In this document: positions 12,997 through 23,820 of the stretch, in pieces
How positions within the stretch are numbered: the first letter of the stretch is position 1
Layout of the letters: the number at the start of each line of letters is the position of its first letter
DNA from: Mesaphorura yosii
Taxonomy: Eukaryota; Arthropoda; Collembola; Poduromorpha; Tullbergiidae
DNA: 64,000 bases
Assembly: GCA_009869945.1 (NCBI GenBank)
Contig: WIXG01000253.1
Span: 52,554-116,553 of the forward strand
Direction of reading: 5' to 3'
Position numbers and translations under genes: made by a program
The notes under the pieces: model-generated
What the model was told of the DNA's origin: nothing
Seen by the model: the letters and a program-made list of their open reading frames with translations, nothing else
The model's database searches: none

Positions 12997-15324
12997 ATGC
13001 AGACCGAGGTCAAATTAACTGGTTTGGAGATTGGACGGTATGTTTTTTTACTGAAGACCGACGAGACGATCGGATTTTTTCAAAAAGTAGCTTGTGGTCA
13101 AGGACGTGAGTGCGTGTTAATGCATTGCCACCCAGTTTCAATATCAATTCAGCAGTTCGCAGTTCGAGAGTTGAACACGCACAGTTCTAATGACTCAAAG
13201 CGAGAGCTACAGTTCCAGCTGCTGGACCCGAGGCGTTTGGAAATGCTCGAGCCCACCACGGCGACTGAGGTGGAAGAGGTTGAACAGGTAATTTCGAACT
13301 TCCATTCTTTTCCAGTCTGTTTTGGTATTCTGTATTGTCTCTTGTCTCCCTTTGCAGCTGAAAGAGTTGTTAAAGGACGTGGAATCCAAGCTGAAGAGAT
13401 TCGATGATGGCGAGCATTTGTATTTGCGGTGGTTAAGAGGTAAGCTAACGAATCACTAGTCATCGAAATATTAATACGGTTGTGTCACCAGTTCGAACTG
13501 CCTTCAGTGGGGCATTACAAGTGTACGGTCTCGAATTCGAATGCACTAAGAGCAATAGGCCGATTGTCCTCAAATTCGACAAAATAAGTTTGAAAAGATG
13601 TTATATATAAAATATTTAAATACTTATCGCTAATCCCGGGTAATGCGAGACTTCGACAGTCTCAACAGAGAATATTACTGGTTAAGACTGGAAACAAAAT
13701 TTCTCGTGGAATGTCGGAAACAATTCTCACGGAACAACCTGCTGTGTTGGACCTCACGAGATTCGAACTAAATGACCTGCCGATCTCAGTGCATTCGAAG
13801 TCGTGTCTCGTCGAACTCGCGACCGATTCGCACTCGTAATTGTAGCAGTCAGAAATACGCAATCCCGAATTACATATTTAAGTATTTAAATTCGTCCGAG
13901 TCCAAGTCAGAGCAATGAGTTATTTGTGTCCTTTGCTCGAGTTCGAGGCAGGTGCAGGCAAGCCAAGCTGAGAAAGAGAGAGGAGAAGCAGAGAAGCAAG
14001 CAGGAGATTGGCATTCGTGTAGCAGAAGTTGTAGTGTCCAGTATTTGTCAAGTTGTCAATGTTTGTTGTAATCGTAGTTTGTGCAATTTGTACGGACTGT
14101 CCAGTTAAAACTAACCAGTCTCCGTGTTCCTAATTCTTTAATTGTTCATCAATTCCTGAGCTACATCTACAAACCCCACCAGCTCCAGCATTACATAAAT
14201 TCTCTTGTTTCGCGAGTTCAGCCTCAGCCTTATACGCGCCGACGAGATGCAGAGAACAGTATAACATCACATCACACATAATTTCGTACTGAAGATAGCT
14301 CGAACTCGTCATATTCGAACTGGTGACGTGACACGATTAAAATATTGTCATAACTTGGCTACCTCGTTCACATTCCAGCGAAGAAGCACAAGATTAATGA
14401 CGCAGCGGAAGCCATTCGAAAGGTAAATCAAAAATGTGTGGTGTAAGATTGCTGGACACGTCGTCTTCGCTTGACCCTTAACTCAATGAGGTTTGACTTT
14501 AGTATTTGAAGCACCGTGAAACGTTTGAACTGGAGACAATTGAGGACTGGGAACCTCGTGAAGATGCCAGGCAGCACTTGCAGTACGAATTCATCGGCTA
14601 CGACGACGAGTCATGTCCAGGTACTCACGGACATGGATTTCATGTTCATAAAGGACTCCGCTCGCTTGACTAACATAATCCCTGCGCTTTTGTATATTTC
14701 AGTTTGCTACATGCCTTGGGGTCGTTGGGACATGAAAAAACTGATCGAACTCGATTGTGGTGGTGATGAAATAAAACGTCTGTGTCAAATAACTGAAATG
14801 TCGGAGCGAAAAATGCTAACGAAAACATTGGAGCTTGGAAAACGAGTTCCAGGATTCGTATTCCTCCTCGACTTGGACAGCTTTTCATTCAGGAGCGTCC
14901 TGTCCAAAGCAGGTCAGTAAAATTACACTTGGAACATTGGAAGGAGAGATCCAAATCTAGCTACTATGTTTTAATTTTAATTTTACGGTTCAGCCATTGA
15001 CATAATTATTGAGACCGCGATCATGATGGACACATATTACACCTCTACGAACAAAGTGTGTGCCGTCGTGAACGGTGAGTTTTCGATCATGGATCTCATC
15101 CTCGGATGCAACCGCAATGCATTCTTTCGCCAATTTTTGCGCAGTTCCGGAAGCCTTTTTCTACATTTGGAAAATCGTGAAGCCCGTCGGTGTAGTTGCG
15201 AAATAAAATCGAGTTTCACTCGAGGAGAAGTGAACTAAAAGAATTTTTCGCTTCAAAGAAGATCCCCGATACTTGCGTGCCTACCGTGCTTGGAGACGAC
15301 TACAAACTGAAGCTGACATTTTAA
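12997..15324 (+). CDS. SEC14-like (CRAL-TRIO) lipid-binding protein with C-terminal frameshift
   Basis: SEC14/CRAL-TRIO proteins bind small lipids such as phosphoinositides or tocopherol and shuttle or present them in the cytosol. Exons: 12997-13287, 13358-13439, 14379-14422, 14503-14620, 14703-14912, 14994-15074, 15145-15324. The CRAL-TRIO N helix bundle is seen in LYLRWLRAKKHKINDAAEAI. The SEC14 core follows, with PVCYMPWGRWDMKKLI, ALRV-like strand segments and the pocket motif VVNVPEAFFYIWKIVKP. In the last exon the frame carrying IWKIVKP hits a stop at 15204, while the expected continuation NKIEFHSRRSELKEFF runs one base out of frame to a stop at 15322. This is either a real frameshift or a sequence error. 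No GOLD domain follows. The start is uncertain: 12997 is the first ATG, but 13243 fits the usual length better. Confidence 0.75.
13488..13860. repeat. Dispersed tRNA-like / inverted-end element (copy 1)
   Basis: The region lies in the 939 bp second intron of the SEC14-like gene. Several blocks match the segment at 52826-53250 in the same order: GTCACCAGTTCGAACT (13488), TCGCTAATC followed by a GAGACTNCGACA block (13627), GGAAACAATTCTC (13717) and TCGTGTCTC..TCGAAC (13801). Read on the minus strand, its right end contains AGTTCGAATCT, close to a pol III B box. The two ends are partly inverted repeats of each other (GACNCGACTTCGAATGCACT versus a shorter left match). The class (SINE versus MITE) is not settled. 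Confidence 0.6.
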
Positions 15325-15979
15325 GCACGCTAATCTTAATAATTAAATCGCGTCGATTACTACGAGTGAACTTACTTTTTTCTCTATCCGATCTTGTACC
15401 ATCGTTGTCTGGTGCAGCAACTGAATGCTGCTAAATGTGTTGGCAGCTGAACCTCCGCTCATTCCGGACACAAGCAGGCTTTGCCTGAATGCCAACCAGA
15501 TGACCACAATAATAATCAAAGCACGTGCTGACTTCTGCATGATTAAAGTTAATAAACTTAATTAAACTGTGATTAAGAACTTGCCAACTTTAGGTAATTC
15601 TATGCAACCCAAAAACTTGTGATTGAGTCTTCATTGACACACGAGACCAACAAATTAAATAAATATTGAACTCATATGTGTATGTATCACAAACTCTGCT
15701 TGTGATTTCTTAGTTCGATTTTTGCAATGTTAAATGTGAACTATTGGCCTTCCTTCCTAACCTCTTTCGCAGTTATCAAACGACCTTCAAACTGCCAAGT
15801 CGAAAGAGCGTAGCATTTCATTTATTGATTCGACATTTTCGCATTTCCGTTCCAAGTTTATTCATGGCACCGATATCACACAATCACATTTTGTTTCAGA
15901 TCAATTCACCGTGAATGATCTGAATTTGAACGCGATTAAATTTGGAGAAGAGGTAAAAGTAGGGCAACACGAAAGATCA
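15325..15979 (-). other. Tail-to-tail spacer with a short secreted-peptide frame
   Basis: This gap separates the SEC14-like stop (plus) from the Ca2+ ATPase stop (minus). It contains a minus-strand frame, 15540-15343, of 65 codons. Its first 26 residues resemble a signal peptide (ALIIIVVIWLAF core, then SGMSGGSAA). A GTAAG donor follows RIEKK at about 15374, so it could be the first exon of a small gene whose other exons would overlap the SEC14 gene on the opposite strand. I see no conserved domain and treat it as a candidate only. Confidence 0.25.
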
Positions 15980-18900
15980 TCAACAGCACCATTTTGGCAG
16001 ACAACGTTGCAGACATGCAGTTGGTATCGTCGTGATGACTTGGTTCCAGAGAATCGTGCAGAAGCCAAGGGTAATGCACCAGAGCCACTGCTCAGCACTC
16101 AGCGGTGTGGTCTTGAAGAAAATGCCAGCGAACTGGACGATGAGGAACTGCAACCAAACAAGACAGAAATAGATAGACAAGAAAATGTAATGACTCGCAA
16201 GATTTTTTGCTACCTGAACGACGAGGGTAATAATCCAAATAATGTAGAACAGAGCATTAGTGAAGATTCCTTTGAACACATTCCGCTGACCGTGAATTTT
16301 TCGAGCATTGATTTCATTGAAAAGGGTCATCATGACGAATGTGTTAAAAATCATTGTAAGGTGGACAGATGGCTTATCCGTTTCTCTACCATCATCAAGA
16401 TCGAATAAAGTATGGCCTGAAACAATAAAACGCACACATGAAAGTTAATTGATTTAGATGGAAGCACTAGCAGGAATTATCTTACCAAAGAACAAAAGGC
16501 CGAAAATCACAATCAACTGAAAAATTCCTTGTCCAGCAATGTTTTTCTTCATTGTTGGAGAAACCAATGGCGTTGTTCGACCGTACGGTTTTCGCAGAAG
16601 AAGTTCAGGAGTTGGGAGTTCCGTAGCAAGAGCGAGTGAAGCAAGCGTGTCCATTATAAGATTCACCCAAAGCATTTGCACAGCCTAGACAGCAGTATTT
16701 TCGCAAGCAACAGAAGCAGAAAGTCTGACTAACGTATTGCGCACGTACCTTCAATGGAGTGCTGTCCACGACACACGCGCTTGTGAACGCGACAATAACC
16801 GCAACGACGTTGACGGTAAGCTGGAATTGAAGGAATTTCGCGATGCTGTCGTACACATTGCGACCCCACAAAACTGCTTTGACAATGCTTGAGAAATTAT
16901 CATCTGTTACGATAATGTCCGAAGCTTCCTTCGCAACATCGGTGCCAGTAATGCCCTGAAATTGAGAACGTAAATGCGAAACTACCGTAATAGAAGCCAA
17001 ATGGTTCGGGAGAGCATCAAGCTTACCATTGCAAATCCAACATCAGCCTTCTTCAAAGCAGGGCCATCGTTTGTTCCGTCTCCGGTGACGGCCACGACTT
17101 CACGGTTTTCACTAATCTGTGTACCAAAAAACCCAAAGATTGCGATTTTGTGACAGAACATTACTTGCCATATGCTCAAACCTTCGAGTCAATGATGCCC
17201 TTGACCAAAATATATTTGTCTGTTGGGGAAGAACGAGCCAAAACTCTAAGTTTCGGCCAAACCTTATCCAACAGTTCTTGTTGCACTTCGCCGTTCGAGT
17301 CTCGAACTCGGTTGTTAAAATCTTTGCCTTCCAAAATGAGGTTGTCATCACCAGGCTTGACGATTCCACACTTCGTTGCAATCGAGCGTGCCGTGTTGAT
17401 ATTGTCACCGGTCACCATTCGAACCTGTCGCAGTTGAATTGGGTAATTGCAGAGGCAGTCCAATTCAACGTTAGACTCACTGTTATTCCAGCCTGCTGAC
17501 ACGTCCGGATAGCGACAGGTACCTAAAAGGTGAATTTGAATTAACTTCAAGAAGGTAAATAACTAAAATCTCAGTTTAATTAATGTCACCTCAGCCCTGA
17601 CTGGATCTTCAATTCCAACAATGCACAAGCATGTCAAGTTTGAAACAATGAGAGACTCATCATCCCAATTTGGTTCGCCGTCGATGTGCATCTGCAGCAT
17701 TCTGATTTTAATTCTGTGGCCAAACTCGTCCCAAATCCGGCCTGTAGCAGTAAGATTTCTCACTGACCTGGTTTTCTTCTGCTTTTTCGGGCACAAGGTC
17801 TTTGTAGGCAATCGAAATTGTTCTCAGCCCGTTGCCAGCCATTGGTTCAATGACATCTCTTACTAATCTGTCCTGGTCCCCTTTACTAAATTTTTCTAAG
17901 GCTCCATTCTTTCCGTAAATAAACGTGCATTTTTGCATGATCATTTCCGAAGCTCCTTTAGTGAAGAGACGATAACCTCCGCCTTGACGTGGAATAACAG
18001 TACTCATGGACTTTCGTGAAGAGTTGAATGTGTAAACGATTGTGAATGATTCTTCTGGATATTTCTCTCTAATGGGCGCATAATCTGAGCCCAAGTCCCG
18101 AACAAAGCCCAACAAACCGCACTCCGTCTTGTTGCCCACTTGCTTTGGAAGGTCGTCTGGATTTTCTGGTGGCTACAACGAATAAAATTGTATGAATTGA
18201 TGTAAAACTTTCTATCAAACGCTCAAGTATTCTTACTATAATTCTTGATGTGTAACCACTATTTAGTGATATGGCCATTACTAGAGTGTCACGCATATTG
18301 TCTGGAAACTCGCTCAGTTTCGGGATTTTCTTATAATGAACCCCACAAACGTACGCCTCGACTACCGTCATTCTGCAAATCATTCAATCAATCATGCTTA
18401 CTGGTTTCGCTGCAATCAGTAATTAGACGATTTAGGCAACTCACCTGTTCGTGGTCAGTGTCCCAGTTTTATCAGAGCAAATTATTGTTGCATTCCCCAT
18501 TGTTTCACAGGCATCCAAATGTCGGACCAGATTGTTGTCCTTCATCATTTTCTTAACTGAGTAGGCAAGTGACAGAGTCACAGCCAATGGCAAACCCTCC
18601 GGTACAGCGACCACTAGTACAGTTATACCAATGATAACGAATCCAACAAACTTCTGAAGATGGCTCGCATGGAACTGCTGCTCATCAATTGCGTATGTGA
18701 TCACAGAAAATCGTATGCACGTGACAAGAACTGTGAGTACAGAAATGGCAGTCCCTAGAATGTTACAAATGAAAAACGGTTTCATCTTTAAGCTTGGATT
18801 TGCAAAATGCAAGCGTACCAGCGTATCCAATTCGCATTGCGAGTTTAGTCAGCTTGGCCTGAAGAATAGACTTCTCCTGCTCGACTTCTGGTTCCTTCGG

Positions 18901-20180
18901 CTTCTCTTTCTTCTTCTTCAACTTTCCTGACTTGGCACCTACGCTTTTAACATTATTCTTTGCGTTTCCGGTGTTTTTGCCAGGCTCTCCTGGGCTGACT
19001 TGGTTGCCAGAAACTATTACACGAAGGAGGCTAATAAGTCCCATTATTGCATAGTTGCATTGATGTTGCGGTGTTATGATTGTTTTAACTGACCGGCCTT
19101 CATTTGTGCCGGCGTAACTTCTTCAATAGCCTCAGCGACTGCTCCCAGGAGAGAAAAAATGATGCCGGACTGAGAATTCACACCCACCGCAATTACGACC
19201 ATTTTCCCACTTCCCTCCATGACATGAGTCCCTGAATACACGGAAGCTAAGTTTACCCACGGAAATTCTTCCACGAGATACACAAGTCGCATACCAGAAA
19301 GCAGCATCGGGTCTGTGCTTTCACTTTTCTTGACTTGGTCAGATTCGCCGGTCAGTGCAGATTCGTCAATTTTTAAGTCATTGCTCTGAAGCAGAATCCC
19401 ATCAGTCGGAAGTAAGTCACCGTATTTAACTTGGCAAATATCCCCCACAACAATGTCCACAATTGGAATCTAAGGAACGGAGGAGTTTAAGCGTGTCGAG
19501 TGGATGTCCTAATTTCGTAACGTCGTTTCCATAAATGCTACGTACCTGATGCACCGCATTGTCCCGAATCACTGCAAAACTGTGCTCGCCTTCTATCCTC
19601 TTTTGTAGGCCTCTAAACTGGCGTTCTTTCGTGTAGTCGTTAAATGCTGTAACAAACACCACAACGAAGATGGACACAATAATCGCGACACTGTCGATCC
19701 AGCCATGTTCATCATCGTCGTCGCTGTGATCTTCCTCGTTCTTTGTAAAGTGACCCACGACCCACAAGATCAAAGAAATGAGAGCTGCACCCTCCAGAAT
19801 GATTAGAGTCATATCCTGAAGTGCCTCCCAAACCAATTGAAGAAATGACTTGGAGGGTTTCGGAGGAATAATGTTGGCTCCATAAACTTTCTTCCGATGC
19901 TCTAAGTTTTCCTTTGTCGCACTCAACCCTGAAGAAACATGAGAGCTCCCAATTCCTCATTCACAAGTATTGAGCAAAAGCGGTAAAGATTACCGGTTAA
20001 TGGCGAAACATTGAGTTTATTGCATATTTGCTGCACGCCTCCCATCGCCCTGACCTTCTCAAGGGCTTCTTTGCCACGAAATTCCATTAGTTCACGGAGT
20101 TCTTTCAAAGAAACCCCAAATTCTTCCTCCTGCTGCTGTTGCGGAGCGTGACTTTGCCGCCGGGCCCCTTCTTCCGCCAT
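15980..20180 (-). CDS. PMCA: Plasma-membrane Ca2+-transporting ATPase (PMCA)
   Basis: P2B-type pump that exports cytosolic Ca2+ using ATP. Sixteen exons: 20180-19994, 19928-19546, 19469-19295, 19231-19094, 19013-18819, 18754-18445, 18372-18237, 18172-17768, 17691-17590, 17522-17481, 17424-17182, 17116-17027, 16955-16749, 16684-16486, 16416-16214, 16147-15980. The sum is 1060 residues. Visible: cation-ATPase N-domain, actuator TGES (SALTGESD), PEGLP in TM4, phosphorylation site DKTGTLT (about residue 454), nucleotide-binding KGASE, MVTGDN, hinge [11 protein letters not shown] (about residue 782) and C-terminal helices. The Lys-rich stretch [14 protein letters not shown] in exon 5 corresponds to the variable splice-site-A / phospholipid region. 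Odd points: exon 10 is only 42 bp. Introns 19232-19294 and 16148-16213 are multiples of three without stops. The protein ends [12 protein letters not shown], short of a normal calmodulin-binding tail. The ATG at 20180 is preferred over the in-frame 20225 because it begins MAEEG. Confidence 0.95.
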
Positions 20181-21367
20181 TTTGAGTATCAGGAACTTCA
20201 GTTGCAATTTAAAGGGGTAAAACAAAAGTACTGTAAGTTATTTCGCCCAGTTGGCTCAGTTTTTAGTTGTCTTACGTCTTAAGCTTGTCAGGTTATCAGT
20301 AGACTATTCCGGATTCCAGGCGACCATAAATTCGAGCTGTCAGTGATATGAACATATTTTAGGGATTCCATTCGCAATTTTATGATTCGCCTTTGGCATG
20401 CGCTCACCTTGTACCACGAGAATGTCGCCTCACACGTCAAGATCCCTGCGACAAAATTCCTTTTCGCTGAAATCCCTTCGAGACAAAATCCCTTCAAAAG
20501 GCAAGGCTTTAAAGGGTATGAAGAAGGTAGGATAAGGAAGTGCCACTGAACTCAGCTACCCGGCACGAGGTCGGGCAATTGGGCACAATGGGTATGGAAA
20601 AATCAAATAAGCCTGAACAGTGGGTCCAGTGGCTAATTATGAAGACTGAACTCGGCTTTGGAGGCTCTTAGTTCGAGCTCGTGACAAACCATGTTAACCT
20701 GAAGCCTTATTTTTTGCACGTTTTTGAAGGGATTTTGTCGCAGAGATTTTGACGAAGGGATTTATGTCAGAGGGATTGTGGCAAAAGGTTTCTGTCATGG
20801 GTTCAGGATGACGAAATATGGCTTACACTTATGGTGGATCGATAACGGTAAATGATCGTAGGAGCAATAACTGTAACTTAATCAGCACCAGCAGGGTGGG
20901 CCAACCGTCAAATTCGAATTTTAAAGTGTTTCATATTCAAATAGATTAATGGTGGGCAAGAACATGGAAGTCAGTTGGGTTAATTTTTAGAACTAAATTA
21001 ATTTAATTACGAATATTCGTACGATCAGTCGTACCGTACGAAATTAATGAATAGTTCAACTAATCGGCTGACGAGGCTGTTATTTTACTTTCATCCAAAA
21101 GAGAGAAGGCATTGATCGCTGATCTTCTGATTCAACAATTTTCTATGGATGTTTGAACAGCAAAAGATGATACCATTGCCGGTTACTAAGCCATTGTTCG
21201 AAGGTGATCGATTGTGTGACAATGAGTGACGGGCAGGATCCAGACAAGAAGAAGCTGCAATAAGTTTGTGTACAAATCTTTATTGAACAAACAGACGCTT
21301 CAACTCAAGAAGACACTGAGAAATCAATAAATAAGTCAAGAAGCTGCTAAAAGATAAAATCCTATGT
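20181..21367. other. Intergenic between PMCA 5' end and METTL16 3' end
   Basis: No gene seen. The left part is the PMCA upstream region and must contain its promoter. The middle holds the inverted-repeat element at 20443-20800, reported separately. The remainder is AT-rich unique sequence. Confidence 0.5.
20443..20800. repeat. Inverted-repeat element with tRNA-like core
   Basis: The left arm (about 20443-20513) carries GCGACAAAATTCC and GAGACAAAATCCCTTC. The right arm (about 20705-20795), read in reverse complement, carries GCGACAAAATCCCTTC and CTGACATAAATCCCTTC. The arms therefore pair over about 70 bp and are themselves made of short repeats of GACAAAATCCCTTC. Between them, 20619-20692 contains GGGTCCAGTGGCTAA and, about 38 bases later, CTTAGTTCGAGCTC. 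These sit in the order and at roughly the spacing of pol III A and B boxes. It is probably a short non-autonomous element; no coding capacity is visible. Confidence 0.6.
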
Positions 21368-23290
21368 TTAATGAGATAAAACCACACTTGTCACTTTTTC
21401 ATTCTTTTGCAGGCAATTCTTCGTGTACTGAAATACTTGGTGCATTCCCTCAGGACCCAATGTACCTCCTAGATGTGTAAAAGTCATCTCTGCTAAAACC
21501 ACATTTCGAGGTCGTAGTAATATGCTAAAGTGGACTAATCCTACGAAACAGCCACAGAATTCAAATTGTTTGAGGGAATCGTCTGTTTTTTGTTCAACAT
21601 CCAAGTTCTCTGCAGGAGCGCTTTCTGCAGGTGATTTCTGACCACTTGCGCAATCTTCGGCTGTCTTGATCTGCTTAGGAGACTTTGACGCGTCTTCGTC
21701 AGCTTCTGTCTTCTGTTGCAAAGCTCTTGCTTGTTCTCTTCGTCGTCTTCTCATGTTCGACCACTTATTCTCGAATCCAACGTATTCCAGCTCAACTTGA
21801 ATAAGCCCTTCGTAATTTGACTCCGTTGACTGAACCAACTGCAAGTTTAGGTCGTCGAACATTATCTCAATCGCATCTTGAAGATCAGAGAGTCCATTCT
21901 CAATTGTTACTTCCGCCCGGATTGGTTTTGGAGGGTTCGGCACTCCTGATATCCAAATGTTGGAGGGTTTGTCAGGACACATATTTCTATACGAAATCTG
22001 GATATAAGAAATAAGAAACCTAAAGTTGAATCCCACTGAGTAAGCAAATAGAAAGTTGACGCCATTTTTAGAAATCACTTACCTTGTGGTTGTGTTGAAA
22101 AGACCAGGCTAAGCCCCAGCGTCGCGTTCGTCCTTGAACAAATTCCGTCATTGTGGTGCTGGGTACCTGCTGCTGCTTCAGAAGTTTAATGAGAATCGGC
22201 AAATGAGCTTTTACGCCAACCATTGTCGTAAAAATTCTGAAAGTGATCAAATTAAGATTAAAGCAACTATTGCCACATACTCTACTCTAATGGTATATAT
22301 ATGGTACTCATTTACCTGACGCGGGATTTAAACTCGAGAGATTCCATGATCATATCCGACACAAACTTAACCTCACCTCCCTCAACATACAGCTCGCTAC
22401 CGGCGCCAGTCTTGTCATTTGGTGGTGGAGGACGATGATCAGTTCGAGAATTAAGTGTCGAATCGGTCTCTTCTGGAGAGGCGAAGAATGGTGGGTTGCA
22501 CATCGAAAAGTCGAAAATGATTCCAGGATGGCCAGCACAAGCTTGATCAAAATACTTCGATGGATTGACGTGTAGTACTGGAAAATATTTCGTCAGTTTG
22601 CAACATATTACAATGCTTCGATTAGTAATAGCTTATCGTGTCGCCTACCGCTGACGTTGTTTTCCAGGTTATTCGAAGATACATTCTTTCTCGCGTATTC
22701 ATAGGATTTTGGATTAGTCTCAGTACCCAACATAAACCAATTATTCTTCCGAGCCGCTAAAACTGCATAAACTGCACTGCCTCCAGTTCCTGTCAACACA
22801 ACCAATTGCCATTCAAGATTAGATGCACCCAAATTGCAAACCTTATGCTGAACCTACCGATGTCAATGCCCCGAATCTGATCATCTAGCTTCGTTGAGTT
22901 TGTGTCATCCTTCAACCCAGAACACACTTGGAAATCATGTAGAAGATCTTCAACCCACAAAATGTAGTTTAATCGAAGTGGGATGGTAGGAATGAGCCCA
23001 GTCGGTGGAAAATCGATGTCCAGGGTGAAGTCTTCTCTCAGTAAAATTATGCTAAGTTGTCGCAGAGCCTTGTCATCGAGGCTTCCAAACCGCTTCTTGC
23101 CCTTTTCCTAAAATCAATCAAAACATTCAAAGTCTTGAATTGGATTTGCCAAAATAAAATATAAAATATTGACCAATAAAATCGGCTAGCATTGCTAAAT
23201 TACCTCAATTAGGAATTGGGAAACGTATGGATCCTTTTCCGCATGACCAACTGCTCTCGCTGATTCCTTATAAATGTTTCTGGGGTGCAT
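21368..23290 (-). CDS. METTL16: METTL16, RNA N6-adenosine methyltransferase
   Basis: METTL16 methylates U6 snRNA and a few structured mRNAs such as MAT2A hairpins, in the nucleus, using S-adenosylmethionine. Exons: 23290-23204, 23107-22858, 22789-22649, 22577-22316, 22236-22083, 21997-21368; 507 residues (human about 560). The N-terminus MHPRNIYKE matches the family start MHxRNxYK. The SAM pocket appears as DIGTGGSAVYAVLA and the E of GTETNP. The catalytic NPPF lies at about residues 187-190 in MCNPPFF. The basic loop RTRRWGLAWSF follows. The last exon begins a vertebrate-conserved-region-like domain containing the arginine tract MRRRRREQA and an acidic linker. It diverges from the ACP7 gene over a 530 bp spacer. 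All five introns keep frame. Confidence 0.93.
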
Positions 23291-23820
23291 TGTCGCCATT
23301 TCTGTCCCTGACTCGACTTACAGTCACTTACAGAAAACGAATCACCATAAAACTAGCGGAGTGATTGTTTTCTCGGGTGCGGTGCAGCGAGTAGTGCATT
23401 TTGCAGCAGTACAAAATGCGCGGTGGATGTTAACGCTATTGCTTTTTGTCGCAAGTAACTCCAGCTCGAAGCCCCAGCTGCAAATCTTTGTTGCACGAAC
23501 TACGCTTCGCATACAGTATTTCAAATAACATCTGTAGATGTCAGTTAACCGATAAGGACCCGCGACACTGTCAATGAACGCTCATGCTCCTGGATAATAA
23601 AGTACTGATAAGTGATGTAGCTCTATACACAGACTGAATCGATACAAGCTTCTGCACAAGCAGTGTGAATCCACACCTCTTACCTTACTTTAGTGCAAAA
23701 GGCGTAATTTATTCACAACAAAAAAGTTAACTTTCTGCTAAGTATAGCTAACCCATGCTTAATTCTAACCCGTTCAAAGAATTCCTGTGATTTAGAGCCT
23801 GCAGAGAAGCCAACCGGAAC
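23291..23820. promoter_or_regulatory. Shared divergent promoter region, METTL16 / ACP7
   Basis: 530 bp separate the two start codons, transcribed away from each other. The stretch must contain both 5' UTRs and both core promoters, or a single bidirectional one. I see no strong TATA box. The open frames here are shadows without domains. Confidence 0.45.

Noticed and set aside
15911..16408. 165-codon plus-strand frame opposite PMCA exons
   Set aside because: Antisense shadow of the last PMCA exons and introns; no domain and no splice structure of its own.
20619..20692. Possible true tRNA gene
   Set aside because: A- and B-box words are present, but no acceptor-stem pairing or anticodon loop can be drawn; better explained as the core of a repeat element.
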